Assembly (NCBI GenBank): GCA_030632225.1
Contig: DAOVVF010000001.1
Coordinates: forward strand, 1-23,339
Origin: Candidatus Parcubacteria bacterium
GTDB lineage: Bacteria > Patescibacteriota > Patescibacteriia > UBA1558 > GWA2-36-10
DNA: 23,339 nt
Direction of reading: 5' to 3'
The notes below the pieces were generated by a model. That model did not search any database and had not been told where the DNA came from. It worked only from the letters and a program-made list of their open reading frames with translations. This document shows positions 1 through 5,463 of the stretch, in pieces (positions within the stretch are counted from its first letter, which is position 1; each line of letters begins with the position of its first letter). The position numbers were made by a program, and so were the translations under genes.

Positions 1-1
1 A

Positions 2-106
2 GCTTTTTGTCATTTAAGAGATGCTATTAGAATCTTTGATATAGCTAAGATAAAGAATATTAAAGTAGCAGGTAAGATGGATAATTGGCAGAATACTTTG
101 TTATAG
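2..106 (+). CDS. C-terminal fragment of a WYL-domain-like protein (partial)
   Basis: An open frame enters from the left edge and ends at a TAG at 104-106, leaving about 34 residues. The fragment contains FCHLRDAIRIFDIAKI, which resembles the strand motif of WYL domains (typically Y/W-C-H-L-R, then R-x-F, then an R-I pair). WYL domains are ligand- or nucleic-acid-sensing modules found in transcriptional regulators and some nucleases. Only the last part of the domain is visible, so the full protein architecture cannot be given. A promoter-like sequence follows directly after the stop codon. The family assignment rests on one short motif and is moderate to low in confidence. Confidence 0.4.
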   Translation, partial: AFCHLRDAIRIFDIAKIKNIKVAGKMDNWQNTLL

Positions 107-135
107 TTGACTAGAGTTATAATCAATGATAATTT
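107..135 (+). promoter_or_regulatory. Sigma-70-type promoter for the 211-residue orphan gene
   Basis: TTGACT (107-112), 17 bases, then TAATTT (130-135). A TATAAT at 118-123 lies too close to this -35. The same combination (TTGAC + 17 + TAATTT) occurs before the orphan gene at 21808. The predicted start point is close to 141, at the 5' edge of the hairpin that follows. Confidence 0.45.
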
Positions 136-137
136 TT

Positions 138-163
138 AACCAGTCGTCTAAGGGCGACTGGTT
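138..163 (+). terminator. Strong hairpin between the WYL-like gene and the orphan gene
   Basis: A 9-bp perfect stem (AACCAGTCG / CGACTGGTT) encloses an 8-base loop and is followed by a weak T-rich stretch. It can terminate the upstream gene. If the promoter at 107-135 is real, it would instead form the very 5' end of the orphan-gene mRNA, as a stabilising hairpin or attenuator. The sequence alone does not decide between these. Confidence 0.55.
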
Positions 164-193
164 ATTAGTTCTTTAACATAAGGAGGAATCGTC

Positions 194-829
194 ATGGCAG
201 AACATGTCGCAGGCGATAAAACTTTTTTACAGGCCTACTATAATATAGAGGGTCAGCTGGGCGAGATCAAACGTCAATTAAGGCAACGTGGTGGTTATCC
301 ATATGACCTCAATACTCTGGGTGTAGCTTTACAGGCTATAATTGAAGGTGAATTTGAAAGCGGTTATCAAAAAGCTTACAATATGCTTATTGACTATAAC
401 ATACATCCCCAAGAGCTTTTTGATCAATCTTCATTTAATCATATGTCCGGAGTGGTACGGCCTTTATTACAAGGAGACTTTTCTTCAGTAGAATATGGTG
501 ATGAAATCCCTAAAGGATCAAGAGAAATACAAGCTAAACTAAAGCCAGTCCAGGAAAGATTAGATGTTGCTAATATTATGGCTTCATTATCTGCAAATTG
601 TTTAAGACCAGCTATATGGTTTGAGCTGTTAGCCTTTGCTGCTAAATACCAATTTTTACCAGACAAGGACTGTTATATTATAGCGCCAGGCACTATGATC
701 AATTTTGATGGTGAACAAATAGTGCCAGCTATATATACAGATACAAAAGGAAGAAGGTGCTTTGATTTTTGTAGTTTACCCAGAAGAGTGACACATATTA
801 TGCTTTTAGCAATCGTTCCAAGCGATTAA
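194..829 (+). CDS. Orphan hypothetical protein, 211 residues
   Basis: I do not recognise this family. The start is well supported by AAGGAGG about 8 bases before the ATG, a full SD that most housekeeping genes here lack. The protein looks soluble: I see no signal peptide or membrane segment. The N-terminal half is rich in aromatic and charged residues (for example GGYPYDL near residue 34) and is probably helical. The C-terminal part (about 160-211) alternates hydrophobic and polar residues like a small beta-rich domain and holds two nearby cysteines (CFDFC). It has its own promoter and terminator, so it is a monocistronic unit. Its style (strong SD, own terminator, more balanced base use) matches the orphan gene at 21808-22395. 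No function can be given. Confidence 0.75.
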   Translation: MAEHVAGDKTFLQAYYNIEGQLGEIKRQLRQRGGYPYDLNTLGVALQAIIEGEFESGYQKAYNMLIDYNIHPQELFDQSSFNHMSGVVRPLLQGDFSSVEYGDEIPKGSREIQAKLKPVQERLDVANIMASLSANCLRPAIWFELLAFAAKYQFLPDKDCYIIAPGTMINFDGEQIVPAIYTDTKGRRCFDFCSLPRRVTHIMLLAIVPSD

Positions 830-832
830 AAC

Positions 833-864
833 AAAGACTCCACTATTCATATAGTGGAGTCTTT
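833..864. terminator. Bidirectional intrinsic terminator between the orphan gene and folD
   Basis: A perfect 14-bp inverted repeat (833-846 / 851-864) with a TCAT loop has A-rich sequence on the left and TTTTCTATTTT on the right, so it can work in both directions. The folD stop codon (847-849) lies in the loop, so the last folD codons are part of the terminator. Confidence 0.85.
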
Positions 865-1695
865 TCTATTTTCAGCTAATTGTACTGTATTGTATAACAG
901 CATGGCTACTGTCATTGGTCCTACACCTCCAGGCACAGGAGTAATATAACCTACTTTATCAAATACTTCAGTATAATCTACATCACCAACTGTATAGTCT
1001 TTATCTATTTTGTTAGTACCTATGTCTATAACAATAGCATTATCTTTAACCATATCAGCTTTAACAAAAAAAGCTTGGCCACAAGCCACTATTAATATAT
1101 CAGCTTGATTACTCTTATCTTTAACTTTAGTATCATCAGGCTTAACTATATCTGTTTGAATACCTTTGTCATTAAGTAATTTAGCTAAAGGTTTGTATAG
1201 TATTTCACTCTTAGCAATAATCACAGCACTCTTATTGGCTAAACTTTCGTTAGTAGATTCTATTAGCTTAATAATCCCTAAAGGTAAGCCTGGTATAAAA
1301 CCAGATTGTTTATTTAATAGCTTATCTATATTTTCTTTATGAAATCCATCAACATCTTTAGCAGGATCCATCGCTTGTATAATTTTGTCAGTATCAAATT
1401 GTTTAGGTAAAGGTAATTGAATTAGAATAGCATCTATATTGGCATCTTTGTTTAAGAAATTAATTGTTTTTAATATTTCTTCTTCGCTAGTATTTTTTTC
1501 TAACAAGTACTCATGAAATTCAATACCTACTTTATGACAAGCTTTCTTTTTTAAATCAATATATAGCTGGGAAGCTTGATCGTCTCCAACCAGAACAACA
1601 GCTAAATTAGGGCTTAGCTGTTTATCTTTTATTTCTTGTTTGACTTCTTGCTGTATAGTATCAGCAAGTTTTTTACCATCTATTATTTTAGCCAT
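847..1695 (-). CDS. folD: Bifunctional methylene-THF dehydrogenase / methenyl-THF cyclohydrolase FolD
   Basis: FolD interconverts 5,10-methylene-, methenyl- and 10-formyl-tetrahydrofolate in the cytosol. The 282-residue length is normal for the family. Visible motifs are the substrate-site Tyr and Lys (YIDLK, Y45 and K49), QLPLP (93-97), KDVDGFH (about 123-129) and the C-terminal PGGVGPMT signature. Two usually conserved places differ. The PCTP segment reads IPGLPLG (134-140), and the dinucleotide-binding loop usually near G-x-S-x-x-V-G-x-P reads AKSEILYKP (151-159). Cofactor use or activity may therefore be altered. The ATG overlaps the glyA stop codon by one base (TAATG), which predicts translational coupling; no separate SD is needed. 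FolD uses the methylene-THF made by GlyA. Confidence 0.92.
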   Translation of the reverse strand: MAKIIDGKKLADTIQQEVKQEIKDKQLSPNLAVVLVGDDQASQLYIDLKKKACHKVGIEFHEYLLEKNTSEEEILKTINFLNKDANIDAILIQLPLPKQFDTDKIIQAMDPAKDVDGFHKENIDKLLNKQSGFIPGLPLGIIKLIESTNESLANKSAVIIAKSEILYKPLAKLLNDKGIQTDIVKPDDTKVKDKSNQADILIVACGQAFFVKADMVKDNAIVIDIGTNKIDKDYTVGDVDYTEVFDKVGYITPVPGGVGPMTVAMLLYNTVQLAENRKDSTI

Positions 1696-2957
1696 TATAG
1701 TTCAGGGTATAAAGGAAATTGTTTCATTAAATCTAATACTTTTTGTTTATTATCTTTAGTAGCCTTTTTAGTCTTTAAAGTATCAATAATTATATCAGCA
1801 ATTACTTCTACATCTGGTTCTTTTAAGCCTCTGGTAGTTAAAGCAGCAGTACCCAATCTAATGCCAGAAGGATCCATTGGTTTTCTCTGATCAAAAGGAA
1901 TCATATTCTTATTAGTAAAGATATGGATCTCATCTAGTAATGTTTCAGCTTCTTTGCCTGATAATCCAACTGTAGTTACATCTATCATCAACAAGTGATT
2001 ATCAGTACCATCAGAAACCATTCTAATACCAGCCGCTCTAAATTTATTTTCTAACACCTTGCAGTTATTAATTACTTGTTGTTGGTATTCTTTGAACTCA
2101 GGTTTTAAAGTTTCAGCAAAAGCAACAGCTTTAGCAGCAATAATATGTTCTAGAGGACCACCTTGCATGCCAGGAAAAACAGCACTATCTATTTTTTGAG
2201 CTAAATTCTTTTTATCTTTAGGATTTATTCTATCTTCTGTTTTACAAAGTATCATAGCTCCTCGAGGTCCTCTTAGGGTCTTGTGAGTAGTAGTCGTAAC
2301 TACATCAGAGTAGGGCACAGGATCAGGATGTAAGCCTGTAGCTATTAGTCCAGCTATATGAGCCATATCTACCATTAGGTAGGCACCAACTTCATCAGCT
2401 ATTTCTTTAAAAGGCTTGAAGTCTATTTTACGAGAATAGGCTGAAGCACCAGCTAGTATTATTTTAGGTTTATGTTTTTTAGCTAAACTTCTAACTTCAT
2501 CTAAATCAATTAATTCTTTTTCCTTATCAACACCATAGTGGATAAAGTTGTAGAACTTGCCGGAAAAGTTGACAGGATGGCCGTGAGTTAAATGACCGCC
2601 ATGGCTTAAAGAAAAACCCAGGATAGTATCGCCTAATTCTGCTAAAGCAAAGTAAGCTTCCATATTAGCTTGAGAACCAGCATGAGGCTGAACATTAACA
2701 TGCTCAGCTTTAAATAGTTGTTTAGCTCGTTCAATAGCCAGAGATTCAGATTGGTCTATAAATTGATTACCGCCATAGTATCTTTTTGAAGGATAACCTT
2801 CGGCATACTTGTTAGTTAAAACTGAACCAGCTGTTTCTAACACAGCTAAAGAAACAAAGTTTTCTGAAGCAATCATTTCAGCACCATTTTTTTGTCTGTC
2901 TATTTCTGAAGCTATAATCTTAGCTATTTTAGGGTCTGTTTGTTGTATATTTTTCAT
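1695..2957 (-). CDS. glyA: Serine hydroxymethyltransferase GlyA
   Basis: GlyA converts serine and tetrahydrofolate to glycine and 5,10-methylene-THF using pyridoxal phosphate. At 420 residues it is full length. Recognisable features are the N-terminal ASENF motif, [13 protein letters not shown] (about 51-63), SHGGHLTHG (about 118-126) and the Schiff-base lysine in [13 protein letters not shown] (K226). It is the first gene of a two-gene unit with folD, supplying that enzyme's substrate. No clear SD precedes the ATG. A TATTAT (minus strand, 2973-2978) lies only about 15-20 bases upstream, so the mRNA leader is probably very short. The terminator of the preceding minus-strand gene (2990-3019) separates it from that gene. 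Nothing unusual is seen in the coding sequence. Confidence 0.97.
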   Translation of the reverse strand: MKNIQQTDPKIAKIIASEIDRQKNGAEMIASENFVSLAVLETAGSVLTNKYAEGYPSKRYYGGNQFIDQSESLAIERAKQLFKAEHVNVQPHAGSQANMEAYFALAELGDTILGFSLSHGGHLTHGHPVNFSGKFYNFIHYGVDKEKELIDLDEVRSLAKKHKPKIILAGASAYSRKIDFKPFKEIADEVGAYLMVDMAHIAGLIATGLHPDPVPYSDVVTTTTHKTLRGPRGAMILCKTEDRINPKDKKNLAQKIDSAVFPGMQGGPLEHIIAAKAVAFAETLKPEFKEYQQQVINNCKVLENKFRAAGIRMVSDGTDNHLLMIDVTTVGLSGKEAETLLDEIHIFTNKNMIPFDQRKPMDPSGIRLGTAALTTRGLKEPDVEVIADIIIDTLKTKKATKDNKQKVLDLMKQFPLYPEL

Positions 2958-2989
2958 GATATTTAGTTTAGCATAATATGTGTAAAAGA

Positions 2990-3019
2990 AAAGGGCTAAG
3001 TTTGTTTACTTAGCCCTTT
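2990..3019 (-). terminator. Intrinsic terminator of the excisionase-like gene
   Basis: A perfect 11-bp stem (AAAGGGCTAAG / CTTAGCCCTTT) with an 8-base loop starts 3 bases after the stop codon of the 152-residue gene. On the minus strand it is followed by TTTTCTTTT. Confidence 0.88.
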
Positions 3020-3022
3020 GTT

Positions 3023-3481
3023 TTAGTGTGTTGAGATTTTGAATTGAAGTACTTTATCGGGCAAAAAGCGCCAGTGCCTTTTGCCATTTTTGATGGCACC
3101 AGGTATTTTTTTCTGTTGTGCCAAACGTCTGGTTTTTCTTCTGGAGATATCAAGCACGATAGCTGTTTCTCTGGTGTTCAGAAAATCGTCTACTGTTACG
3201 ATTCCACCATTTTCACTGATGAGGAATTCACAGAAAAGTTTTCCAGTTTCTCTGTGAATGGTAGATTCTCCAGCGCCAAGTGTTCTAACTAGATCTACAA
3301 AGCGTTCATCCTGAGGAATGACTCCGTCCGCTTTTATGAGTTGAATATGTATATCTAGTATCCTCTCTTTCTCCTTTCCTGAGAGGGTTTTGGCTTTTTC
3401 CTTCATGAATTCAATCAGCTCTACTCGGTCGTGATAGTCTAATGGTTTTAACCATTCTAATCTTCTCAATACTTCACACAT
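3023..3481 (-). CDS. Excisionase-like helix-turn-helix protein, 152 residues
   Basis: The C-terminal third (about residues 97-150) has the pattern of an excisionase/MerR-type winged helix (HTH_17 style): an ETAIVLDISRRKTRRLA recognition region, then KKIPGAIKNGKRHWRFLPDKVLQF with the usual G-x-x-x-W-R-F wing. The N-terminal about 90 residues are helical and charged and are not recognised. The start is supported by GGAGGT five bases before the ATG. It has its own promoter (3520-3548) and terminator. The gene lies immediately downstream of the IS110-like transcription unit on the same strand and shares its less AT-rich composition. An accessory or regulatory role for that locus, such as directionality factor or repressor, is plausible but is inference from position and domain type. 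Confidence 0.75.
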   Translation of the reverse strand: MCEVLRRLEWLKPLDYHDRVELIEFMKEKAKTLSGKEKERILDIHIQLIKADGVIPQDERFVDLVRTLGAGESTIHRETGKLFCEFLISENGGIVTVDDFLNTRETAIVLDISRRKTRRLAQQKKIPGAIKNGKRHWRFLPDKVLQFKISTH

Positions 3482-3519
3482 TTCTTACCTCCTTGTTAGT
3501 GAACGAAAAGAACAGTATA

Positions 3520-3548
3520 TTATTATATTATTTCTTATATTTTGTCAA
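3520..3548 (-). promoter_or_regulatory. Promoter of the excisionase-like gene
   Basis: On the minus strand, TTGACA (3543-3548) is followed after 17 bases by TAATAA (3520-3525), or after 15 bases by TATAAT (3522-3527). The octamer AAGAACAG (plus strand, 3508-3515) sits at the predicted start point. The same octamer sits at the predicted start of the promoter at 5494-5522. Confidence 0.7.
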
Positions 3549-3566
3549 GCTGTTTGTAATAGAAAA

Positions 3567-3590
3567 GGCGACTTAGAAGGCTAAGTCGCC
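3567..3590 (-). terminator. Intrinsic terminator closing the IS110-like transcription unit
   Basis: A perfect 10-bp stem (GGCGACTTAG / CTAAGTCGCC) with a 4-base loop is followed on the minus strand by TTTTCTATT. It lacks the ACA/TCGT motifs of its neighbours. It lies between the last array element and the promoter of the excisionase-like gene, so it marks the 3' end of the array transcript. Confidence 0.8.
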
Positions 3591-3595
3591 TAAGA

Positions 3596-3643
3596 CAAGA
3601 CAATGGAATCGTCGTCTTAAAAGACATTTTCTGTGTCGTCTTG
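3596..3643 (-). repeat. Two-guide-loop element L2
   Basis: Plus-strand parse: CAAG, ACA (3600-3602), ATGGAATCG, TCGT (3612-3615), CTT-AA-AAG, ACA (3624-3626), TTTTCTGTG, TCGT (3636-3639), CTTG. Both variable segments are exactly nine bases, and both stems are perfect. Confidence 0.7.
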
Positions 3644-3651
3644 CCTAAGAA

Positions 3652-3697
3652 GGGAACAGGCTCTTGTTCGTTATTAAAAACAATGATATATTCGCCC
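3652..3697 (-). repeat. Two-guide-loop element L3 (degenerate outer stem)
   Basis: Plus-strand parse: GGGA, ACA (3656-3658), GGCTCTTGT, TCGT (3668-3671), TATTAAAA, ACA (3680-3682), ATGATATAT, TCGC (3692-3695), CC. The last motif is TCGC instead of TCGT, and the outer stem is weak. Its 3' arm is shared with the long hairpin 3692-3744. Spacing of the motifs is still exact. Confidence 0.55.
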
Positions 3698-3744
3698 TCT
3701 CTCTACAAACCATTTTAATTAAATTGTCTATAGGGAGAGGGCGA
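3692..3744 (-). other. Long spacer hairpin between elements L3 and L5
   Basis: A 10-bp stem (TCGCCCTCTC 3692-3701 / GAGAGGGCGA 3735-3744) encloses about 33 bases with an AT-rich inner palindrome. It has no ACA/TCGT pair. Its right arm overlaps the outer stem of L5 (3739-3745) and its left arm overlaps the end of L3, so it competes with both. Confidence 0.6.
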
Positions 3745-3793
3745 AACATGGTCATGGTCGTTTATATAAACACCTCGACTAAACGTTTCGCCC
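3739..3793 (-). repeat. Two-guide-loop element L5
   Basis: Plus-strand parse: GGGCGAA, ACA (3746-3748), TGGTCATGG, TCGT (3758-3761), TTATATAA, ACA (3770-3772), CCTCGACTAA (ten bases, the only departure from nine), ACGT (3783-3786), TTCGCCC. The outer stem is seven perfect pairs. Confidence 0.7.
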
Positions 3794-3797
3794 CAAA

Positions 3798-3841
3798 GAG
3801 AACATTACGATATTCGTTTTAACAACTCCTTCATCGTTCTC
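3798..3841 (-). repeat. Two-guide-loop element L6
   Basis: Plus-strand parse: GAGA, ACA (3802-3804), TTACGATAT, TCGT (3814-3817), TTTA tetraloop, ACA (3822-3824), ACTCCTTCA, TCGT (3834-3837), TCTC. Four bases (CAAA) separate it from L5, so L5 and L6 form a pair. Its right arm overlaps the hairpin 3839-3878. Confidence 0.68.
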
Positions 3842-3878
3842 TCTTTAAGAATCCTAGATATAAGATGCTTAAAGAGAG
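3839..3878 (-). other. Spacer hairpin after element L6
   Basis: A perfect 11-bp stem (3839-3849 / 3868-3878, CTCTCTTTAAG and its complement) with an 18-base loop. It has no ACA/TCGT motif pair. Confidence 0.7.
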
Positions 3879-3879
3879 A

Positions 3880-3911
3880 GCCGACTACGATATTTATATA
3901 CCGTAGTCGGC
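3880..3911 (-). other. Spacer hairpin before element L9
   Basis: A perfect 10-bp stem (GCCGACTACG 3880-3889 / CGTAGTCGGC 3902-3911) with a 12-base AT-rich loop. It is not followed by a T run on either strand, so it is more likely a structural spacer than a terminator. Confidence 0.7.
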
Positions 3912-3915
3912 TGAA

Positions 3916-3965
3916 CAAAGACAGGGTGGTTCTCATTTTTAAGAACAACTGAGTGGCCGTCTTTG
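3916..3965 (-). repeat. Two-guide-loop element L9
   Basis: Plus-strand parse: CAAAG, ACA (3921-3923), GGGTGGTTC, TCAT (3933-3936), TTTTAAGA, ACA (3945-3947), ACTGAGTGG, CCGT (3957-3960), CTTTG. Both variable segments are nine bases. The two TCGT positions carry single substitutions. It lies 2 bases from the stop codon of the IS110-like gene. Confidence 0.62.
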
Positions 3966-3967
3966 GT

Positions 3968-5086
3968 TTATGCTGCAGAAATTTCATCTTTGTCTATTTT
4001 CAGATTTATGTTTTCGGCTTTTATCCATTGGGGATAGAGCCATTCGACAAAGCGGGTTAAAGTACGCCAGATAGCAGTACGATGGATATGTCCATCGGTC
4101 CATTTTTTCTTGCCGTTTTCACCGGTTATTGGTTCAGGATGAATTTCCCGTAGACGTGCTTTTATTTCGCGGTACTTTATACCCCAAACAGAATCTGGAC
4201 GTTTGACAAACTGATCAGCCATCAGAAAAAGAGCTTGTCTGGCTGTAGGATGCCAGTTGGCTATCTGTTTACTTCTTTTGCGCGGGAATTGTCCATCAGG
4301 CAGAATATGTACTCCGCAAAAAGCTTTAAGCTTATGCTTATTGGGGAAGCGTCTGATATCTCCTACAGCTGTAATTAAGCCAGACGTTAGAACTTCTCCA
4401 ATGCCTTCAATATCAGAGAAGACATGTCGCCAGACAGCTAGATTATGAACAGCTCTTCGCAGATCACCAGTGGCTCTTCTTTCCTGTTCAACTAGTGTTC
4501 GAAGAGCTAAATGATTGGCTTTAGCTCTTTGATATTCAGCTTCGATATTACCTTCTGGGTACTTGCCATCTTCTGATAGAAAGACCTGTCCGATAAGGCG
4601 TTGACTAATACGCTGTTCGCAGGCAATACGAGCTTTTTGAGAATCTTTACGACCATCCAGACATACTCTGACACGGATGACGTCACGTTCTCGAGGACCA
4701 GTCGGTTGAAAAAGTTCAGGTTTTTCCTGAAACAATAAAGCCAGAGTCTTGTCATCATCGTTTTTGTCTTTCTCGCCACGATGTTCTTGCAGAAGGCTGG
4801 GCGGAATTCTCATTACCTGAGCTCCTATATCAGCTCCATGGCGACTTAAGGCATAAGCCAGACGATCGCCGGAGCCTCCCAGGACCATAGCTACGGTATC
4901 TCCTGCCTGGAGCCCTTCTATTTTTTTTGCTCTGTAATGCCGTCCGAGAACAAAGTTCAATTCAGCATCGTCATCTTTAAGATTGAAGTGACGACTTTTA
5001 CCATTTTCGATAATGGTTACTTGAGTTGGTCGTGCTTCACCCTTAGCAGTGAACTTAACACGATGTCTGATTGCTATAATACGCAT
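3968..5086 (-). CDS. IS110-family-like transposase/recombinase, 372 residues, with degenerate catalytic motifs
   Basis: Domain order fits IS110/IS1111 recombinases: an N-terminal RuvC-like domain (about 1-130), a helical middle (about 145-220), a Transposase_20 domain beginning DIEGIGEVLTSGLITAVGDI (225-244) and continuing to about 292, and the usual C-terminal helices ending WLYPQW. Known members use an acidic D-E-D-D site and a serine, and are guided by a bridge RNA from their non-coding end. Here the first Asp is not visible (IIAIRHRVK, where G-I-D is expected). The E-A-T-G position reads GGSG (70-73). The D-rich third motif survives (KNDDDKTLALL, 108-118). The Q-S-G serine region reads GQFPRKRSKQ, with S272 displaced. 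I infer that it may bind RNA and DNA but recombine poorly, or use a diverged site. AAAGGAAA precedes the ATG. Both untranslated flanks carry guide-like loops. Confidence 0.85.
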   Translation of the reverse strand: MRIIAIRHRVKFTAKGEARPTQVTIIENGKSRHFNLKDDDAELNFVLGRHYRAKKIEGLQAGDTVAMVLGGSGDRLAYALSRHGADIGAQVMRIPPSLLQEHRGEKDKNDDDKTLALLFQEKPELFQPTGPRERDVIRVRVCLDGRKDSQKARIACEQRISQRLIGQVFLSEDGKYPEGNIEAEYQRAKANHLALRTLVEQERRATGDLRRAVHNLAVWRHVFSDIEGIGEVLTSGLITAVGDIRRFPNKHKLKAFCGVHILPDGQFPRKRSKQIANWHPTARQALFLMADQFVKRPDSVWGIKYREIKARLREIHPEPITGENGKKKWTDGHIHRTAIWRTLTRFVEWLYPQWIKAENINLKIDKDEISAA

Positions 5087-5147
5087 GTTATTTCCTTTCG
5101 CGTAAATATAGAAATTCTACAGTTAATTTAAAGGTACAGCTTATAAA

Positions 5148-5202
5148 GGATGAAACACTCAATTCTACGTTATAAAATAACACACTCACTCTCGTCTCAT
5201 CC
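5148..5202 (-). repeat. Two-guide-loop element A
   Basis: Plus-strand parse: GGATGA(A), ACA (5155-5157), CTCAATTCT, ACGT (5167-5170), TATAAAATA, ACA (5180-5182), CACTCACTC, TCGT (5192-5195), CTCATCC. The outer stem GGATGA/TCATCC and inner stem TAT/ATA are perfect, apart from one A-C mismatch beside the outer motif. Confidence 0.7.
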
Positions 5203-5209
5203 AAAAAAA

Positions 5210-5250
5210 GAACATTGTAAATATCGTCATAGACAATACTTTATACGTTC
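5210..5250 (-). repeat. Two-guide-loop element B
   Basis: Plus-strand parse: GA, ACA (5212-5214), TTGTAAATA, TCGT (5224-5227), C-ATA-G, ACA (5233-5235), ATACTTTAT, ACGT (5245-5248), TC. Stems are the shortest of the set (GAAC/GTTC outside, GTC/GAC inside), but the spacing is exact. Confidence 0.6.
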
Positions 5251-5289
5251 CCTCCCTAAAAATCACCATTGATGAGCTTTAGGGAAGGG
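5250..5289 (-). other. Spacer hairpin between elements B and C
   Basis: CCCT-CCCTAAA (5250-5260) pairs with TTTAGGG-A-AGGG (5278-5289): 11 pairs with one bulge and a 17-base loop. The last three bases of its right arm also belong to the outer stem of element C (5287-5294), so the two structures compete. Confidence 0.65.
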
Positions 5290-5343
5290 GTGAGACAATT
5301 AATATATCGTTCTTAAAGAACAATATGTATGTCGTCTCACCCC
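5287..5343 (-). repeat. Two-guide-loop element C
   Basis: Plus-strand parse: GGGGTGAG, ACA (5295-5297), ATTAATATA, TCGT (5307-5310), TCTTAAAGA, ACA (5320-5322), ATATGTATG, TCGT (5332-5335), CTCACCCC. The outer stem is eight perfect pairs and the inner stem three to four. This is one of the clearest copies. Confidence 0.75.
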
Positions 5344-5348
5344 CAAAA

Positions 5349-5395
5349 GGAAACAACACAGTTATCGTATACAATACACATATTGGGTCGTTTCC
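5349..5395 (-). repeat. Two-guide-loop element D
   Basis: Plus-strand parse: GGAA, ACA (5353-5355), ACACAGTTA, TCGT (5365-5368), ATACAAT, ACA (5376-5378), CATATTGGG, TCGT (5388-5391), TTCC. Five bases (CAAAA) separate it from element C. Confidence 0.68.
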
Positions 5396-5412
5396 CCTTC
5401 AATAAATGAAGG
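5396..5412 (-). other. Small spacer hairpin between elements D and E
   Basis: CCTTCA / TGAAGG with an ATAAA loop. The last two bases overlap the outer stem of element E. Confidence 0.5.
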
Positions 5413-5463
5413 TGAGACAGGCAGACTCTCGTTTATAATAAACAGCACTTCAGTCGTCTCACC
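5411..5463 (-). repeat. Two-guide-loop element E
   Basis: Plus-strand parse: GGTGAG, ACA (5417-5419), GGCAGACTC, TCGT (5429-5432), TTAT-A-ATAA, ACA (5442-5444), GCACTTCAG, TCGT (5454-5457), CTCACC. Both stems are perfect. It is the first element after the predicted transcription start near 5487. Confidence 0.75.

Larger units (their letters stand above)
3596..3965 (-). ncRNA. Left (3') array of five two-guide-loop elements
   Basis: This non-coding stretch follows the stop codon of the IS110-like gene by only 2 bases on the minus strand. It holds five elements with the plus-strand form stem1-ACA-N9-TCGT-stem2-ACA-N9-TCGT-stem1' (3596-3643, 3652-3697, 3739-3793, 3798-3841, 3916-3965), separated by simple hairpins at 3692-3744, 3839-3878 and 3880-3911. 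It probably forms the 3' UTR of the recombinase-like mRNA, or is processed from it. The strand is assigned from the promoter and terminator. The stems themselves would form in either orientation. Confidence 0.65.
5148..5463 (-). ncRNA. Right (5') array of five two-guide-loop elements
   Basis: This is the predicted 5' leader of the IS110-like mRNA, running from a start near 5487 to the ATG at 5086. It contains elements E, D, C, B and A in transcript order, with simple hairpins between E and D and between C and B. D and C are joined by 5 bases and B and A by 7. Bridge RNAs of the IS110 group also lie upstream of the recombinase gene, but the published type carries two internal loops, not five. 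The remaining leader (5087-5147) shows only the ribosome binding site and no further element. Confidence 0.68.

Noticed and set aside
1636..1890. An 84-residue plus-strand open frame
   Set aside because: It is antisense to the folD/glyA junction and lacks any initiation signal.
3805..3987. A 60-residue minus-strand open frame
   Set aside because: It lies across the structured array, has no SD and a low-complexity translation, and overlaps the end of the IS110-like gene.
4507..4779. A 90-residue minus-strand open frame inside the IS110-like gene
   Set aside because: It is an overlapping frame of a well-supported gene and has no initiation signal.
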